Shown here one piece after another: positions 26,608 through 36,647 of a stretch of DNA of 64,000 nt. This DNA comes from Thermoflavimicrobium dichotomicum (lineage in GTDB: Bacteria > Bacillota > Bacilli > Thermoactinomycetales > Thermoactinomycetaceae), in assembly GCF_900114055.1 (NCBI RefSeq), contig NZ_FORR01000005.1, positions 1 to 64,000 of the forward strand, written 5' to 3'. A model generated the notes under the pieces. It had not been told where the DNA came from. It did not search any database and was given only the letters and a program-made list of their open reading frames with translations. The position numbers and the translations under genes are program-made. Position 1 is the first letter of the stretch. Each line of letters starts with the position of its first letter.

Positions 26608-27621
26608 GTGATTCAAGGAAGGACTTGGATTTTTAAAAATAAACCCACGATCATTTCCTCATCAGCAGTCGGTGGCCCTTTTGAGGCACAGGGGCCATTG
26701 GCTCACGATTTTGATTTACTGCATGGGGATTTATGGATCGGGCAAGATAGCTTTGAAAAAGCAGAAAAAAAGTTGCAGGAAGATGCATGTGAACAGGCCA
26801 TTCATAAAGCTGATTTACAAAAAGAAGATATTCAGTTTTTTTTATCTGGCGATTTGATGAACCAGGTTATTTCCAGTAGCTTTACCGCACGAACCCTCGG
26901 CATTCCATTTTTAGGAATTTTTGGTGCTTGTTCTACTTCGATGGAAGGTCTCGCTTTAGGCTCTTTACTCATTGATGGCGGATATGCGAAGCGAGTACTC
27001 GCCGCCACATCCAGCCACAACGCAGCAGCCGAAAAGCAGTACCGCTATCCGACTGAGTATGGATCACAAAAACCTCCGACAGCACAGTGGACGGTTACAG
27101 GCGCAGGAGCTGTTGTGATTGCTGATGAAGGAACCGGGTTAAAAGTAACAGCAGCTACCATTGGCAGGGTTATTGATATGGGGATTTCGGATCCGTTCAA
27201 TATGGGAGCAGCGATGGCTCCAGCAGCCGTGGATACAATCCAAACACATTTTCGGGATTTACATTTATCTGCGTCTGACTATGACTTGGTAGTAACCGGA
27301 GACTTGGGGCGTGTTGGATTTCAAACAGCCAATGATCTACTGGAAAAACAGGGGCTTCGATTCCCAAAAGGCCGATTTTATGATTGTGGATTAATGATTT
27401 ACAACCTCGATGAACAACCTGTTTTGTCTGGGGGAAGTGGAGCAGGTTGCTCAGCTTGTGTTACGTTTGGCCATATTTTTAATCGGATGAGAAAGGGAGA
27501 ACTCCGCAAGATTTTAGTGGTTGCTACAGGTGCGTTATTGTCCCCGATTAGTTACCAGCAAAAAGAAAGTATTCCCTGTATTGCTCATGCAGTCGCCATT
27601 GAGTCGGAGGAGGGAGCATAA
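26608..27621 (+). CDS. spoVAD: Stage V sporulation protein AD
   Basis: 337-aa thiolase-fold protein that binds dipicolinic acid. [20 protein letters not shown] near residue 108 is the family's central motif, where a Cys aligns with the thiolase nucleophile, and the C-terminal [21 protein letters not shown] is complete. GTG start after AGGGGG, directly abutting the spoVAC stop. Together with SpoVAC and SpoVAEb it forms the minimal DPA-uptake set. Confidence 0.94.
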   Translation: MIQGRTWIFKNKPTIISSSAVGGPFEAQGPLAHDFDLLHGDLWIGQDSFEKAEKKLQEDACEQAIHKADLQKEDIQFFLSGDLMNQVISSSFTARTLGIPFLGIFGACSTSMEGLALGSLLIDGGYAKRVLAATSSHNAAAEKQYRYPTEYGSQKPPTAQWTVTGAGAVVIADEGTGLKVTAATIGRVIDMGISDPFNMGAAMAPAAVDTIQTHFRDLHLSASDYDLVVTGDLGRVGFQTANDLLEKQGLRFPKGRFYDCGLMIYNLDEQPVLSGGSGAGCSACVTFGHIFNRMRKGELRKILVVATGALLSPISYQQKESIPCIAHAVAIESEEGA

Positions 27622-27623
27622 CG

Positions 27624-27974
27624 ATGATCTTTTTTTGGGCTTTTGTAGTAGGAGGAATGATTTGCGTCATTGGTCAGATTATGATGGATGTGTTTAAATT
27701 AACGCCTGCTCATACAACATCCACCCTAGTGGTGATAGGGGCGATTTTAGATGGATTTGGTTTATATGAACCATTGATCAAATTTGCTGGAGCAGGTGCA
27801 ACGGTTCCCATTACCAGCTTTGGCAATGCCTTGGTTCACGGAGCGATGGCAGAAGCGAACAAAATGGGGATTATTGGTGTGATTACAGGTATATTTGAGG
27901 TGACAAGCGCAGGTATTTCCGCTGCGATTGTTTTCGGATTTTTAGCTTCACTCATCTTTAAATCCAAAGGTTAA
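27624..27974 (+). CDS. spoVAE: Stage V sporulation protein AEb
   Basis: 116-aa membrane protein with three to four hydrophobic segments, paralogous to SpoVAC (shared [21 protein letters not shown] motif). It starts 2 bases after the spoVAD stop and ends the operon at a terminator. No spoVAA, AB, AEa or AF genes are present, as in the short spoVA2 type. Confidence 0.93.
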   Translation: MIFFWAFVVGGMICVIGQIMMDVFKLTPAHTTSTLVVIGAILDGFGLYEPLIKFAGAGATVPITSFGNALVHGAMAEANKMGIIGVITGIFEVTSAGISAAIVFGFLASLIFKSKG

Positions 27975-28016
27975 TGGCAGAGATATATCCTTTTATTCTC
28001 TGCCATTTCTTTTTGC
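27973..28016 (+). terminator. Terminator of the spoVA-type operon
   Basis: TGGCAGAG and CTCTGCCA pair around an AT-rich loop and are followed by TTTCTTTTTG. Confidence 0.7.
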
Positions 28017-28082
28017 CTGTATGCTTTTGTATCTCATATAATGAAAGGGATTAAACTTTATATGAAAGGACCATGAGGACTG

Positions 28083-28205
28083 ATGATTCAGGGAAAAAAC
28101 AAGCGAGAATGGATTACAGAATTTCCTTTATTATCTTCTCTTATAGCGACAAAAGAAATTTTTTGGATAAATCCTCAGTATGGCACGTCGAAACCACTCC
28201 TTTAA
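28083..28205 (+). pseudogene. 5' fragment of a second D-serine dehydratase gene
   Basis: A 40-codon frame contains EWITEFPLLSSLIATKEIFW and INPQYG, closely matching the N-terminus of the intact neighbour ([16 protein letters not shown]...NPKY). It ends in TAA after unrelated codons. With 33309-33622, which matches the C-terminal part, it looks like the two ends of one decayed copy. See the finding on 28083-33622. Confidence 0.8.
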
Positions 28206-28288
28206 TAGCGGAGATACCTGTATTCTTAAATATGTTTCTTTATAGAAAGTGAATCATTTTCCTGTAAATATAAATCGAGGTGTGTCTG

Positions 28289-29695
28289 ATGGAAGAAAAA
28301 GTGAAACGAATCATAGGGAAAAAACTAGAACAATGGGTAAAAGAATATCCGATACTGGAACAACTCATTGCGACAAAAGAAGTATTTTGGGTTAATCCAA
28401 AATATTGTCCATATCCGAACTGGAGTGAAATAAGGCTCAGTGAAGAAAACATCCAGGATGCGGAACAACGATTACAAAGATTTGCTCCTTACATCGCTAC
28501 TGTATTCCCGGAAACAAAACGTACATCTGGTATTATCGAATCACCGTTCATCCCCATTTCAAAGATGCAAAATTATTTAAAAACACTGTATAGGGTAGAG
28601 ATACCTGGTCAACTTTGGCTGAAATGCGATAGCCATCTGCCGATTTCCGGATCCATTAAGGCTCGGGGTGGCATTTATGAAGTGTTAAAGCATGCGGAAG
28701 ATTTAGCACTTTCGAATGGCAGACTTTCGTTAGGTGATGATTATTCTGTTCTGGCAAATGAAGAGTTTCGACAGTTTTTTTCTGGTTATTCAATAGCTGT
28801 CGGTTCTACTGGTAATTTAGGAATGAGTATAGGAATTATAGGTTCAAAACTCGGATTTAAAGTAACAGTTCATATGTCAGCTGATGCAAAAGAGTGGAAA
28901 AAAAGATTACTTAGAAATCACGGTGTTGAAGTTATTGAGTATAAGTCTGATTACAGCAAGGCAGTGGAAGAAGGAAGAAAGCAAGCAGAAACTGATTCAA
29001 ATTGCTATTTTATAGATGATGAGAATTCACCACACCTATTTCTCGGCTATGCTGTTGCTGCTTACCGATTGCAACAGCAGCTAGAGCAACAAAACATTGT
29101 TGTGGATGAAAAGCATCCGCTGTTTGTATATCTGCCGTGTGGCGTTGGAGGTGCCCCCGGTGGTGTTACGTTTGGGCTCAAGTCGATTTTTGGCCCGCAT
29201 GTGCATTGCTTTTTTGTAGAACCAACGCATTCACCTTGCATGTTGCTTGGATTGGTGACAGGAATGCATGATCGGGTATCTGTTCAAGATTTTGGTATCG
29301 ATAATATCACGGATGCAGACGGATTGGCTGTCGGACGTCCATCAAGATTTGTAGGAAAGCTGGTAGAACCTCTTTTAAGCGGTTCTTTTACTGTAAGCGA
29401 TGAGGAGCTATATCTGTTATTGAGCGCTCTGGCGGATTTAGAAGGGATTTATCTTGAACCTTCGGCTTTGGCAGGTGTTTCAGGTGCAGCTCGCTTAATG
29501 AGCTCAGAAATGGGGTTGAGCTATCTTCGAGAGCAGCGACTTGAAGACAAGATGGTGAATGCAACCCATATTGCTTGGGCTACTGGAGGGAGTATGGTAC
29601 CCAAGGATGTTATGGATACTTATTATATGAAAGGGGTTGCACTTCGCAAATTAAGTGGTATTTCAGAGAAAAAGCGGAAACATGGCAGGAAATGA
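28289..29695 (+). CDS. dsdA: D-serine dehydratase (D-serine ammonia-lyase)
   Basis: 468-aa PLP fold-type II enzyme converting D-serine to pyruvate and ammonia. [18 protein letters not shown] contains the PLP-binding Lys (about residue 115), [19 protein letters not shown] is the phosphate-binding glycine loop, and [17 protein letters not shown] near the C-terminus is the family ending. Length is slightly longer than the usual 440-450. The start at 28289 follows GAGGTG; a GTG-type start three codons earlier is less well placed. It lies 83 bases behind the fragment of a second copy. Confidence 0.93.
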   Translation: MEEKVKRIIGKKLEQWVKEYPILEQLIATKEVFWVNPKYCPYPNWSEIRLSEENIQDAEQRLQRFAPYIATVFPETKRTSGIIESPFIPISKMQNYLKTLYRVEIPGQLWLKCDSHLPISGSIKARGGIYEVLKHAEDLALSNGRLSLGDDYSVLANEEFRQFFSGYSIAVGSTGNLGMSIGIIGSKLGFKVTVHMSADAKEWKKRLLRNHGVEVIEYKSDYSKAVEEGRKQAETDSNCYFIDDENSPHLFLGYAVAAYRLQQQLEQQNIVVDEKHPLFVYLPCGVGGAPGGVTFGLKSIFGPHVHCFFVEPTHSPCMLLGLVTGMHDRVSVQDFGIDNITDADGLAVGRPSRFVGKLVEPLLSGSFTVSDEELYLLLSALADLEGIYLEPSALAGVSGAARLMSSEMGLSYLREQRLEDKMVNATHIAWATGGSMVPKDVMDTYYMKGVALRKLSGISEKKRKHGRK

Positions 29696-29785
29696 TTTCG
29701 TTGTTAAACAGATCTTGGGTTGCACACAAATATACAAATGTTCCATTAGTCAATTTCATTGATTCAAGCAGCGTTTAAAGCAAAA

Positions 29786-29833
29786 GAAGCTGACCCAAAA
29801 GGATACTTAAAGTAACCTTTGGGGGTCAGCTCC
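29786..29833. terminator. Long hairpin, convergent terminator
   Basis: AGCTGACCC and GGGGGTCAGCT with inner AAAGG/CCTTT pairs form a long stem between dsdA and the minus-strand unit. T-runs are short, so it might also be a small repeat element; I give the terminator role as likely. Confidence 0.6.
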
Positions 29834-29850
29834 TGAAGTCTTAAGGTTTT

Positions 29851-30192
29851 TTATTTAATGGTTAATTCTACGGAAGATGGATCTTTGCTGTTTCTGGAAA
29901 CTTTAATACCTGAGCCGCCCGATTTTTGAATAATCTCAAAAACAACCTTTCTCTCTACACTCGACACGTCTACTTTATAGACTTTCTCTGCTCCAGGCTC
30001 CAGGGTATCTGAATGCGTAAGTTTGTCATCTACATAAACGGGTAATAATTCTTTTGTTGGCGAATCTTTATCATATACATTGATGTTGAATTGACGACTA
30101 TGCGTTTCGTTCTTGTTTTTAACTTTCACAAATAGGCTATCGTTGGCTTCCTTCGTAGGAATCGAACAGCGTGAGACGTTTGTTTTTGACAT
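29851..30192 (-). CDS. Unknown 113-aa beta-rich protein, partner of the Ala-Asp repeat protein
   Basis: Not recognised. Alternating hydrophobic/polar segments ([41 protein letters not shown]) predict a beta-sandwich; a single Cys lies at residue 9 and there is no signal peptide. Such jelly-roll-like, secreted-without-signal proteins occur on spore surfaces (exosporium or appendage subunits), but I see no sequence match and state this only as a possibility. AGGAGG precedes the ATG. It is the second gene of a unit with the repeat protein, 23 bases behind it. Confidence 0.7.
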   Translation of the reverse strand: MSKTNVSRCSIPTKEANDSLFVKVKNKNETHSRQFNINVYDKDSPTKELLPVYVDDKLTHSDTLEPGAEKVYKVDVSSVERKVVFEIIQKSGGSGIKVSRNSKDPSSVELTIK

Positions 30193-30215
30193 ACAATATC
30201 CTCCTCTTTTATTCT

Positions 30216-33092
30216 TTACTCTTTTTTGAGAGAATTAATCGCATCAAGGATGGCTTTACGATTAACACTTTCACCTTGTAACAATCCATCCAGTGCATTA
30301 GTGAGTTTGGAGATTAGGGCTTCTATATGGTCTGAATTCTGGTTTCCCTTTAAGGCTTGCAACATAGCAAGTGAAGATAAAGCCATAGCAATATATGCAC
30401 CAGTATTATCGTTTACGTTGATGATCGTATTGTGCCCGTTTGTGTTTTTAAAGGTATTGTGCCCAGCGTTTGCATCAGCTTTCGCGTCTGAATCGGAATC
30501 GGCCTCCGCTTCTGCATCAGCGTCGGCATCAGCATCAGAATCGGCATCGGCGTCAGCATCCGCATCCGAATCCGCATCCGCTTTCGCATCGGCATGTGCA
30601 TCAGCATCGGCATCAGCGTCAGCGTCAGCATCGGCGTCAGCATCAGCATCGGCGTCAGCATCAGCATCGGCGTCAGCATCAGCATCGGCATCGGCATCAG
30701 CGTCGGCATCGGCATCAGCATCAGCATCGGCATCAGCGTCGGCGTCAGCATCAGCATCGGCATCAGCGTCAGCATCAGCATCGGCATCGGCGTCAGCATC
30801 AGCATCGGCATCGGCATCAGCGTCGGCATCGGCGTCGGCATCAGCATCAGCGTCGGCATCGGCGTCAGCGTCAGCATCAGCGTCAGCATCGGCATCAGCA
30901 TCGGCATCGGCGTCAGCATCAGCATCGGCATCAGCGTCAGCATCAGCGTCGGCATCAGCATCAGCGTCGGCATCAGCATCCGCGTCGGCATCGGCATCAG
31001 CGTCGGCATCAGCGTCAGCGTCGGCGTCGGCGTCAGCATCCGCGTCGGCATCGGCATCTGCGTCAGCATCGGCATCGGCGTCAGCGTCAGCATCGGCATC
31101 AGCGTCAGCATCGGCGTCAGCATCAGCATGCGCATCAGCATCGGCGTCAGCATCAGCATCGGCGTCAGCGTCGGCATCAGCGTCGGCATCAGCATCAGCG
31201 TCGGCATCAGCATCAGCGTCGGCATCGGCGTCAGCGTCAGCATCAGCGTCAGCATCGGCATCAGCGTCAGCATCAGCGTCAGCGTCGGCATCGGCGTCAG
31301 CGTCAGCATCAGCGTCGGCGTCAGCATCAGCATCGGCGTCAGCATCAGCATCGGCGTCAGCATCAGCATCGGCATCGGCATCAGCGTCGGCATCGGCATC
31401 AGCATCAGCATCGGCATCAGCGTCGGCGTCAGCATCAGCATCGGCATCCGCGTCGGCATCAGCGTCAGCATCGGCGTCAGCATCAGCATGCGCATCAGCA
31501 TCGGCGTCAGCATCAGCATCGGCGTCAGCGTCGGCATCAGCGTCAGCATCAGCGTCAGCGTCAGCATCGGCATCCGCGTCGGCATCAGCGTCAGCATCAG
31601 AGTCAGCGTTTGCATCAGCTTTCGCGTCTGAATCGGCATCAGCATCCGCGTCAGCGTCAGCATCGGCATCAGCGTCAGCATCAGAGTCAGCGTCAGCATC
31701 GGCATCCGCGTCGGCATCAGCGTCAGCATCAGCGTCAGCGTCAGCATCGGCATCCGCGTCGGCATCAGCGTCAGCATCAGAGTCAGCGTTTGCATCAGCT
31801 TTCGCGTCTGAATCGGCATCAGCATCCGCGTCAGCGTCAGCATCGGCATCAGCGTCAGCATCAGCGTCGGCGTCGGCATCGGCATCAGCGTCAGCGTCGG
31901 CGTCAGCATCAGAGTCAGCGTTTGCATCAGCTTTCGCGTCTGAATCGGCATCAGCATCGGCGTCAGCGTCAGCATCAGCGTCGGCGTCGGCATCGGCATC
32001 AGCGTCGGCGTCGGCATCGGCATCAGCGTCAGCGTCGGCGTCAGCATCAGAGTCAGCGTTTGCATCAGCTTTCGCATCGGCATCAGCATCGGCGTCAGCG
32101 TCGGCATCAGCGTCAGCATCAGCGTCGGCGTCGGCATCGGCATCAGCGTCAGCGTCGGCGTCAGCATCAGAGTCAGCGTTTGCATCAGCTTTCGCGTCTG
32201 AATCGGCATCAGCATCGGCGTCAGCGTCAGCATCAGCGTCGGCGTCGGCATCGGCATCAGCGTCGGCGTCGGCATCGGCATCAGCGTCAGCGTCGGCGTC
32301 AGCATCAGAGTCAGCGTTTGCATCAGCTTTCGCATCGGCATCAGCATCGGCGTCAGCGTCGGCATCAGCGTCAGCATCAGCGTCGGCGTCGGCATCGGCA
32401 TCAGCGTCAGCGTCGGCGTCAGCATCGGCATCAGCGTCGGCATCCGCTTTCGCATCGGCATGCGCATCCGAATCCGCGTCAGCTTTCGCATCGGAATCGG
32501 AATCGGAGTCAGCGTCCGCATCCGAGTCCGCTTTCGCGTCGGCGTCGGAGTCAGCGTCGGCATCCGCGTCAGCTTTCGCATCGGAATCGGAATCGGAGTC
32601 AGCGTCGGCATCCGCGTCAGCTTTCGCGTCGGCGTCGGAGTCGGCGTCGGAGTCAGCGTCGGCATCCGCGTCAGCTTTCGCATCGGCATGCGCATCAGCA
32701 TCCGCGTCAGCTTTTGCTTTTACGTCTGCATCCAAATCCGCATCGGAATCGGAGTCAGCATCAGCATCGGCTTTGGCTTTATTTTTGCTATCTAGACCAG
32801 ATTTGTTTTTTAAGTCGCCCTTGTTAATGGCTTCACTGTCGCTGTCGGATGATATATCCTGATCCAATTCTCTATTTTCGCTATCTTTTATATTATCATC
32901 ACAATCACGCAGTCTTTTCTTTTCTTTTTCCACTCTTTTTTTCTCTTTTTTTCTTTTAGGGTTCTTGTTTTTATCCAAGATACTGCCCTCCTTTCCTTTA
33001 TGATTTTCACGCAGTCTTTTCTTTTCTCTTTTCTGTTCTCTTTTCATTCTTTTTTTCTCTTTTTTGCCTTCAGGGTTCTTGTTTTTATCCAA
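30216..33092 (-). CDS. Giant Ala-Asp dipeptide-repeat protein, about 958 aa
   Basis: Three parts. Residues 1-107 are very basic with Lys/Glu/Arg-rich motifs ([13 protein letters not shown], repeated once) passing into acidic Ser-Asp. Residues about 108-872 are almost pure (Ala-Asp)n with Ser, Lys, His or Asn at intervals, so roughly half Asp and strongly acidic. The last about 86 residues are normal, with [18 protein letters not shown] and two amphipathic helices ending [12 protein letters not shown]. No signal peptide, no membrane helix. TTG start 8 bases after AAAGGAGG; a second TTG start with its own GGAAAGGAGG exists 38 codons downstream. The long open frame with intact flanking domains and a coding partner argues it is expressed. 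Possible roles are a calcium-binding polyanion or spore-surface spacer; both are speculation. Confidence 0.75.
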   Translation of the reverse strand: MDKNKNPEGKKEKKRMKREQKREKKRLRENHKGKEGSILDKNKNPKRKKEKKRVEKEKKRLRDCDDNIKDSENRELDQDISSDSDSEAINKGDLKNKSGLDSKNKAKADADADSDSDADLDADVKAKADADADAHADAKADADADADSDADSDADAKADADADADSDSDSDAKADADADADSDADAKADSDADADSDSDSDAKADADSDAHADAKADADADADADADADADADADADADADADADADADADADAKADANADSDADADADADADADADADADADADADADADADADADSDAKADANADSDADADADADADADADADADADADADADADADAKADANADSDADADADADADADADADADADADADADADADADADSDAKADANADSDADADADADADADADADADADADADADADADADSDAKADANADSDADADADADADADADADADADADADADADADSDADADADADADADADADSDAKADANADSDADADADADADADADADADADADADADADADADADAHADADADADADADADADADADADADADADADADADADADADADADADADADADADADADADADADADADADADADADADADADADADADADADADADADADADADADADADADADADADAHADADADADADADADADADADADADADADADADADADADADADADADADADADADADADADADADADADADADADADADADADADADADADADADADADADADADADADADADADADADADADADADADADADADADADADADADADADADADADADADADADADADADADADADADAHADAKADADSDADADADADSDADADADAEAEADSDSDAKADANAGHNTFKNTNGHNTIINVNDNTGAYIAMALSSLAMLQALKGNQNSDHIEALISKLTNALDGLLQGESVNRKAILDAINSLKKE
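30478..32790 (-). repeat. Low-complexity GAY-GCY repeat tract coding (Asp-Ala)n
   Basis: About 2.3 kb in which the minus strand is nearly all GAT/GAC and GCT/GCC codons, so every third position is a pyrimidine and T/C alternates irregularly. Higher-order units are visible: a [17 protein letters not shown] block recurs near 31600, 31780, 31912, 32052, 32176 and 32312, and HADAKAD-type blocks lie near both edges. No stop interrupts any sense reading of the strand, nor the two overlapping plus-strand frames, which are by-products. Confidence 0.9.
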
Positions 33093-33112
33093 GATGCTGT
33101 CCTCCTTTCCTT
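32900..33112 (-). repeat. 114-bp tandem duplication at the start of the repeat gene
   Basis: The ribosome site and start GGAAAGGAGG...ATCTTGGATAAAAAC recur 114 bases apart (TTG at 33092 and 32978), followed by the same KNP.{2}KKEKKR coding pattern. Either start could be used; the duplication keeps the frame. Confidence 0.8.
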
Positions 33113-33308
33113 TTTACGATGTTATTATAGTAAGGGATGTCTCCGTTTGTTCTAGGCCAAGCCATCAATAAAGCCGGAATGTACTGTTGCCCCTAAAGTT
33201 CAACAGAACTAGGCGACTCTTTGTATAGATTGGTTTAATACAAATTCCGATGGAGATACATAGTTTAAAGAAGAATGTAGATCGCAAGTTTTATAGAAAT
33301 TTATTTAA

Positions 33309-33622
33309 ATGATACAAGATTTTGGGATTGACAATCGGACAGAAGCAGATGGTCTTGCTGTGGGAAGGCCTTCAAATTTGTTGCAAAATCATGGAAGGTT
33401 TGTTAAGCGGGATTTATACGGTGGAAGATGATGAATTATTCATTTTGTTAAGTGCATTAATAAATCAAGAACAGATCCACGTCAACTGTATCTGGAGAAA
33501 AAAAACTGTACGAATATATAAGGAATGCTACTCATATTGTCTGGGCAACAGGTGGAAGTTTGGTTCCAAAAGAAATCATGACCAAGTACTGTCAAAAAGG
33601 AATTGCGCTCCGTGAAAAGTGA
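33309..33622 (+). pseudogene. 3' fragment of a decayed D-serine dehydratase gene
   Basis: Three pieces in different frames match the C-terminal third of Dsd[21 protein letters not shown], then [20 protein letters not shown], then [19 protein letters not shown] ending ...KGIALREK and stop. At least two frameshifts and an internal deletion separate them. Paired with the 5' fragment at 28083. Confidence 0.85.
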
Positions 33623-33655
33623 TAAAACGCCTAAACATTTGAAAGGGAGAGAAAT

Positions 33656-34453
33656 GTGAATACGGTTGAAAGAGATGTAGCAAAACAATTTGATGGATTG
33701 TCCAACTTTCGGGACATAGGTGGTTTAATGACACACGATGGGCGTACCATGAAATCAGGGGTTCTTTTTCGCTCTGATGAGTTATCACGATTAACCAGTA
33801 ATGATTTGGAAAAACTGAAGCAATTCAATATTAAAGTCATTTGTGATCTGCGAACTCCAAAAGAATGTAAATCAAAACCGGCACGAATCCCGCATAATGA
33901 AGGTATACGTATTGTAAATGTACCTATCCATCATCATGAAACCCAAGAGGTTAGCCGGCTGAAGCTGTTTGGTTTTCTGTTTGGTAAGTCTGGTGGAGAT
34001 GATTTTGATCATTTTAATAGAGAATATTATCGTAGAATGGCTTTTGAATGTACAGCTCCAATCAATGAAATCATAACCTTGATTTCAGAAGAAAAGAATC
34101 TGCCAGCACTCATTCACTGTAATGCTGGGAGAGACCGAACCGGTTATATTTCTGCTTTGATTCAGTTGCTCGTTGGAGTACCATATGAAACGGTTTTGGA
34201 TGATTACCTTCTTACGAATCGTTTTTACGAGCAACGTTTAAATAAGTTCATAAGATACATGAGATGGATGACTCTTTTTCAGGTTTCGCCTGATCGTATG
34301 AAGCACATTCTTCAAGCTCGTCGTGAATTTCTGGATGAAGTTATTGATGAAATTTTGAAAAAGTATGGATCAATTGAAGGATATCTTATTGAAGCTTGTG
34401 GTATTGATCAAAGTTGTATACGCAATCTTCAGCAATTGCTTCTTGAGCCATAG
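33656..34453 (+). CDS. Tyrosine-protein phosphatase family (Y_phosphatase3-type)
   Basis: 265-aa dual-specificity/tyrosine phosphatase of the atypical bacterial type (PF13350), some members of which also dephosphorylate phosphoinositides. The P-loop HCNAGRDRTGY (about residues 158-168) contains the catalytic Cys and Arg; LSNFRDIGGLMTHDGRTMK near residue 16 and FRSDELSRLT are the N-terminal family motifs. GTG start directly after AAAGGGAGAGAAAT. It begins 33 bases after the dsdA remnant. No signal peptide, so cytosolic. Confidence 0.88.
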   Translation: MNTVERDVAKQFDGLSNFRDIGGLMTHDGRTMKSGVLFRSDELSRLTSNDLEKLKQFNIKVICDLRTPKECKSKPARIPHNEGIRIVNVPIHHHETQEVSRLKLFGFLFGKSGGDDFDHFNREYYRRMAFECTAPINEIITLISEEKNLPALIHCNAGRDRTGYISALIQLLVGVPYETVLDDYLLTNRFYEQRLNKFIRYMRWMTLFQVSPDRMKHILQARREFLDEVIDEILKKYGSIEGYLIEACGIDQSCIRNLQQLLLEP

Positions 34454-34597
34454 CAATACTGGATTCCTCGGTTATATTGACGACTATCCGCAATCTCATG
34501 GCGCATCTACAGCTTTAAAATCCACACTATCGTCCTGGATGGAATAAGGAATTCTGATTTGTTTATAGGAAGTACTATATGGTCTTTTTAAAAATAA

Positions 34598-34636
34598 GTC
34601 CCTCTGTCTCTATGTAGAGGACAGAGGGCTTTTAGT
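34598..34636. terminator. Bidirectional terminator before the GH15 gene
   Basis: CCCTCTGTC and GACAGAGGG pair around a 13-base TCTATGTAGAG-type inner hairpin, with a T-rich flank on the plus strand and an A-rich one on the other side. Upstream, 34454-34597 holds no gene I can support. Confidence 0.7.
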
Positions 34637-34642
34637 TGATTT

Positions 34643-36604
34643 TTAAATTTCCCCAACTTCAGCCAGCATGTGGGCTGTCAATACAAACATGGCATGAGAC
34701 CAGGTGAGAGGAACCACCCAAGCCGTTTCTCCTGTTTGTTTGTCGATCTGTTCAGGCAATAAATCGAGGTGGGTGGCATGGTTAACAGCCCAGAAAAAGT
34801 GTTTTTTTGCTTCTTCATACCGCCCCTGTTTGATACGAAATTGGGCAAGCCAAAGGGTAGCAATAATCCATGGATTTCCTCCGATATATGAATCATTTTC
34901 ATACCGAAGAATGCCACCAATGATGGGAGAAGTGCACTTTTTTTCAATGGCATCCGCAGTGGCCATCATACGCGGATCAATTGCCTCCAACACCTCAAAA
35001 GGAATGGTTAAGCCTAGCAAACTGATATCGATTGTTTCATCATAGAGGAGGAAATACCGGGTGTATCCTTTTTCATCGGTTTCCGTGAAGGCTATTTTTC
35101 CCTCATTCTCGGCCTGTCGAACCTTTTCTTGATCAACATATAATTTGACGCCTCTGTAAAAGTGATTCTTCTCTTTATTGTAAGTCTTTGTTTCGATGGC
35201 TTGTTTGATTTGAGCGGCCACTTTTTCCCATTCTTCGGCAATCTTGAGTTCTCCCAATGTTTTGGCGATAGCGGCAGCACCTTTGATTCCACCATAAACA
35301 GCAGCCGCAGAATAGGTGTGTTCCCCTTTTCTTTCTTCCCATAAATCATTACTCGGAAGGGGTAACCCGGTTTCTGAATCCAGATAGTGCAATAAAAAAG
35401 TAACCCCTTTTTGGACAGTAGGCCAGACTTCTTTGAGAAAAGCGAGATCTTGTGTAGCCAGGTAATGCTGATACATGCCCCAGAGAATCGAAGCACCTTC
35501 ATCGATCTGCAATCCCCAGGATGGTGCCAGACGCCCGTCGTGGTAATGGCGTTGTTGCCAGGAACCGTCAGGATCTTGAGCCTTGATGGTCCAGCGGTAA
35601 AAATCACGTGACAGTTGATGCAGTCCTGCGCAATCAAAAGCGGTTGTGATATAAGCGGCATCGCGTCCCCAGCAATAGGCATAACCACCACAACGGGTAT
35701 ATGCTTCATCAAATTCGGGAGCGGCAATAACAGCTCCTGTTTTTTTATCTGTCATCAGTTTGAAAACGAGTAAGGAACGTTCATAGATTTGTTTTACTTT
35801 CGAATGGTTGGTAACAAGCGGTTTGGTTTCTTTTAGATACTGGTGCCAATAAGATTGGGTTATTTGTAGATAATCCTCCACAGCATTTCGTTTAGCCTGG
35901 GTCATTTGATGCCTGGCTTCATGCAGAGTGCTTCCTGCTGTCAGGTAAATGGGTAATGAAACCGTCTTGCCTGCATCAATCTTGAAATTATAGCCAAGAG
36001 TTCCATCAGGTACCATCCCGATCTGATTCCCCAACAACGTTCCTTTCGAAGCTTGTGAGAAGGCATTGCCAATATCATAACCGGTGCAAGCGTTTTCTCC
36101 TGCAAGCGCAAAGCAATATTGATGCCGGAAATAAATAAGACCATCTATTTTTGAATCATACATAACAGTGTTATAAAAACGATTTTCTGTTATCGTAAAA
36201 GAAGCATAAACAAAAAAGCGGATTGAAATCGCCTGTTTGGAGGTATTGGTAAGTTGGTAATAGCGAATGAAGATGTCTTGATCTGGAACAATAAAATCCG
36301 TTGATGTGATTTCAATCGGTAAATGTAGAGCAGTGGCTTTCGTTTTCAGGATATTTGTTTTGGGGATATAGTGTTGTTCATAGCTCCACTTTTGATCCTC
36401 ATGTAGCCATACCGTTTCGGAAGTAAACCCTTCGATGTATATCCCTGTTTTCATGGCTTCAATGTGTTGAGGCATATCGATATGGGGCCACCAGAGGCGA
36501 TAGATTTCTCCATTTTTTCCTAAAGCAACAAGCATCGAGGAATTTCCGACAATGGCATCATTGATATAAGGTTTTTGTGTGACGGGTGAAATCTTCACTG
36601 CCAA
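34643..36604 (-). CDS. Glycoside hydrolase family 15 (glucoamylase-type)
   Basis: 653-aa inverting enzyme releasing glucose from alpha-glucans or dextrins, or trehalose in some relatives. An N-terminal beta-sandwich (about 1-260) is followed by an (alpha/alpha)6 barrel. Barrel motifs are YCWGRDAAYITTAFD (about 312), DPDGSWQQRHYHDGRLAPSW, QIDEGASILWGMYQ with one likely catalytic Glu region, and GGNPWIIATLWLAQF near the C-terminus. No signal peptide, so intracellular action on imported maltodextrin fits the neighbouring malEFG system. It lies just downstream of the LacI gene on the same strand (43 bases), probably one unit. Confidence 0.9.
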   Translation of the reverse strand: MAVKISPVTQKPYINDAIVGNSSMLVALGKNGEIYRLWWPHIDMPQHIEAMKTGIYIEGFTSETVWLHEDQKWSYEQHYIPKTNILKTKATALHLPIEITSTDFIVPDQDIFIRYYQLTNTSKQAISIRFFVYASFTITENRFYNTVMYDSKIDGLIYFRHQYCFALAGENACTGYDIGNAFSQASKGTLLGNQIGMVPDGTLGYNFKIDAGKTVSLPIYLTAGSTLHEARHQMTQAKRNAVEDYLQITQSYWHQYLKETKPLVTNHSKVKQIYERSLLVFKLMTDKKTGAVIAAPEFDEAYTRCGGYAYCWGRDAAYITTAFDCAGLHQLSRDFYRWTIKAQDPDGSWQQRHYHDGRLAPSWGLQIDEGASILWGMYQHYLATQDLAFLKEVWPTVQKGVTFLLHYLDSETGLPLPSNDLWEERKGEHTYSAAAVYGGIKGAAAIAKTLGELKIAEEWEKVAAQIKQAIETKTYNKEKNHFYRGVKLYVDQEKVRQAENEGKIAFTETDEKGYTRYFLLYDETIDISLLGLTIPFEVLEAIDPRMMATADAIEKKCTSPIIGGILRYENDSYIGGNPWIIATLWLAQFRIKQGRYEEAKKHFFWAVNHATHLDLLPEQIDKQTGETAWVVPLTWSHAMFVLTAHMLAEVGEI

Positions 36605-36647
36605 CTACTCCTTTCTAATCATAAAAAAGAAGTTAAAGAGCGTGAGA

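Noticed and set aside
30478-32790. CRISPR-like array
   Set aside because: The periodicity is 6 bases with irregular blocks and no spacer/repeat alternation.
30226-32862. Long plus-strand frames across the repeat tract (Ala-Ser and His-Gln-Arg rich)
   Set aside because: They are by-products of the GAY-GCY pattern, which has no stops in several frames. They have no ribosome site, no unique domains, and the minus-strand frame has both flanking domains and a partner gene.
34454-34548. Possible protein remnant behind the Tyr phosphatase gene (GFLGYIDDYPQSHG)
   Set aside because: It looks peptide-like but I cannot assign it to any family, and 30 residues are too few to support a call.
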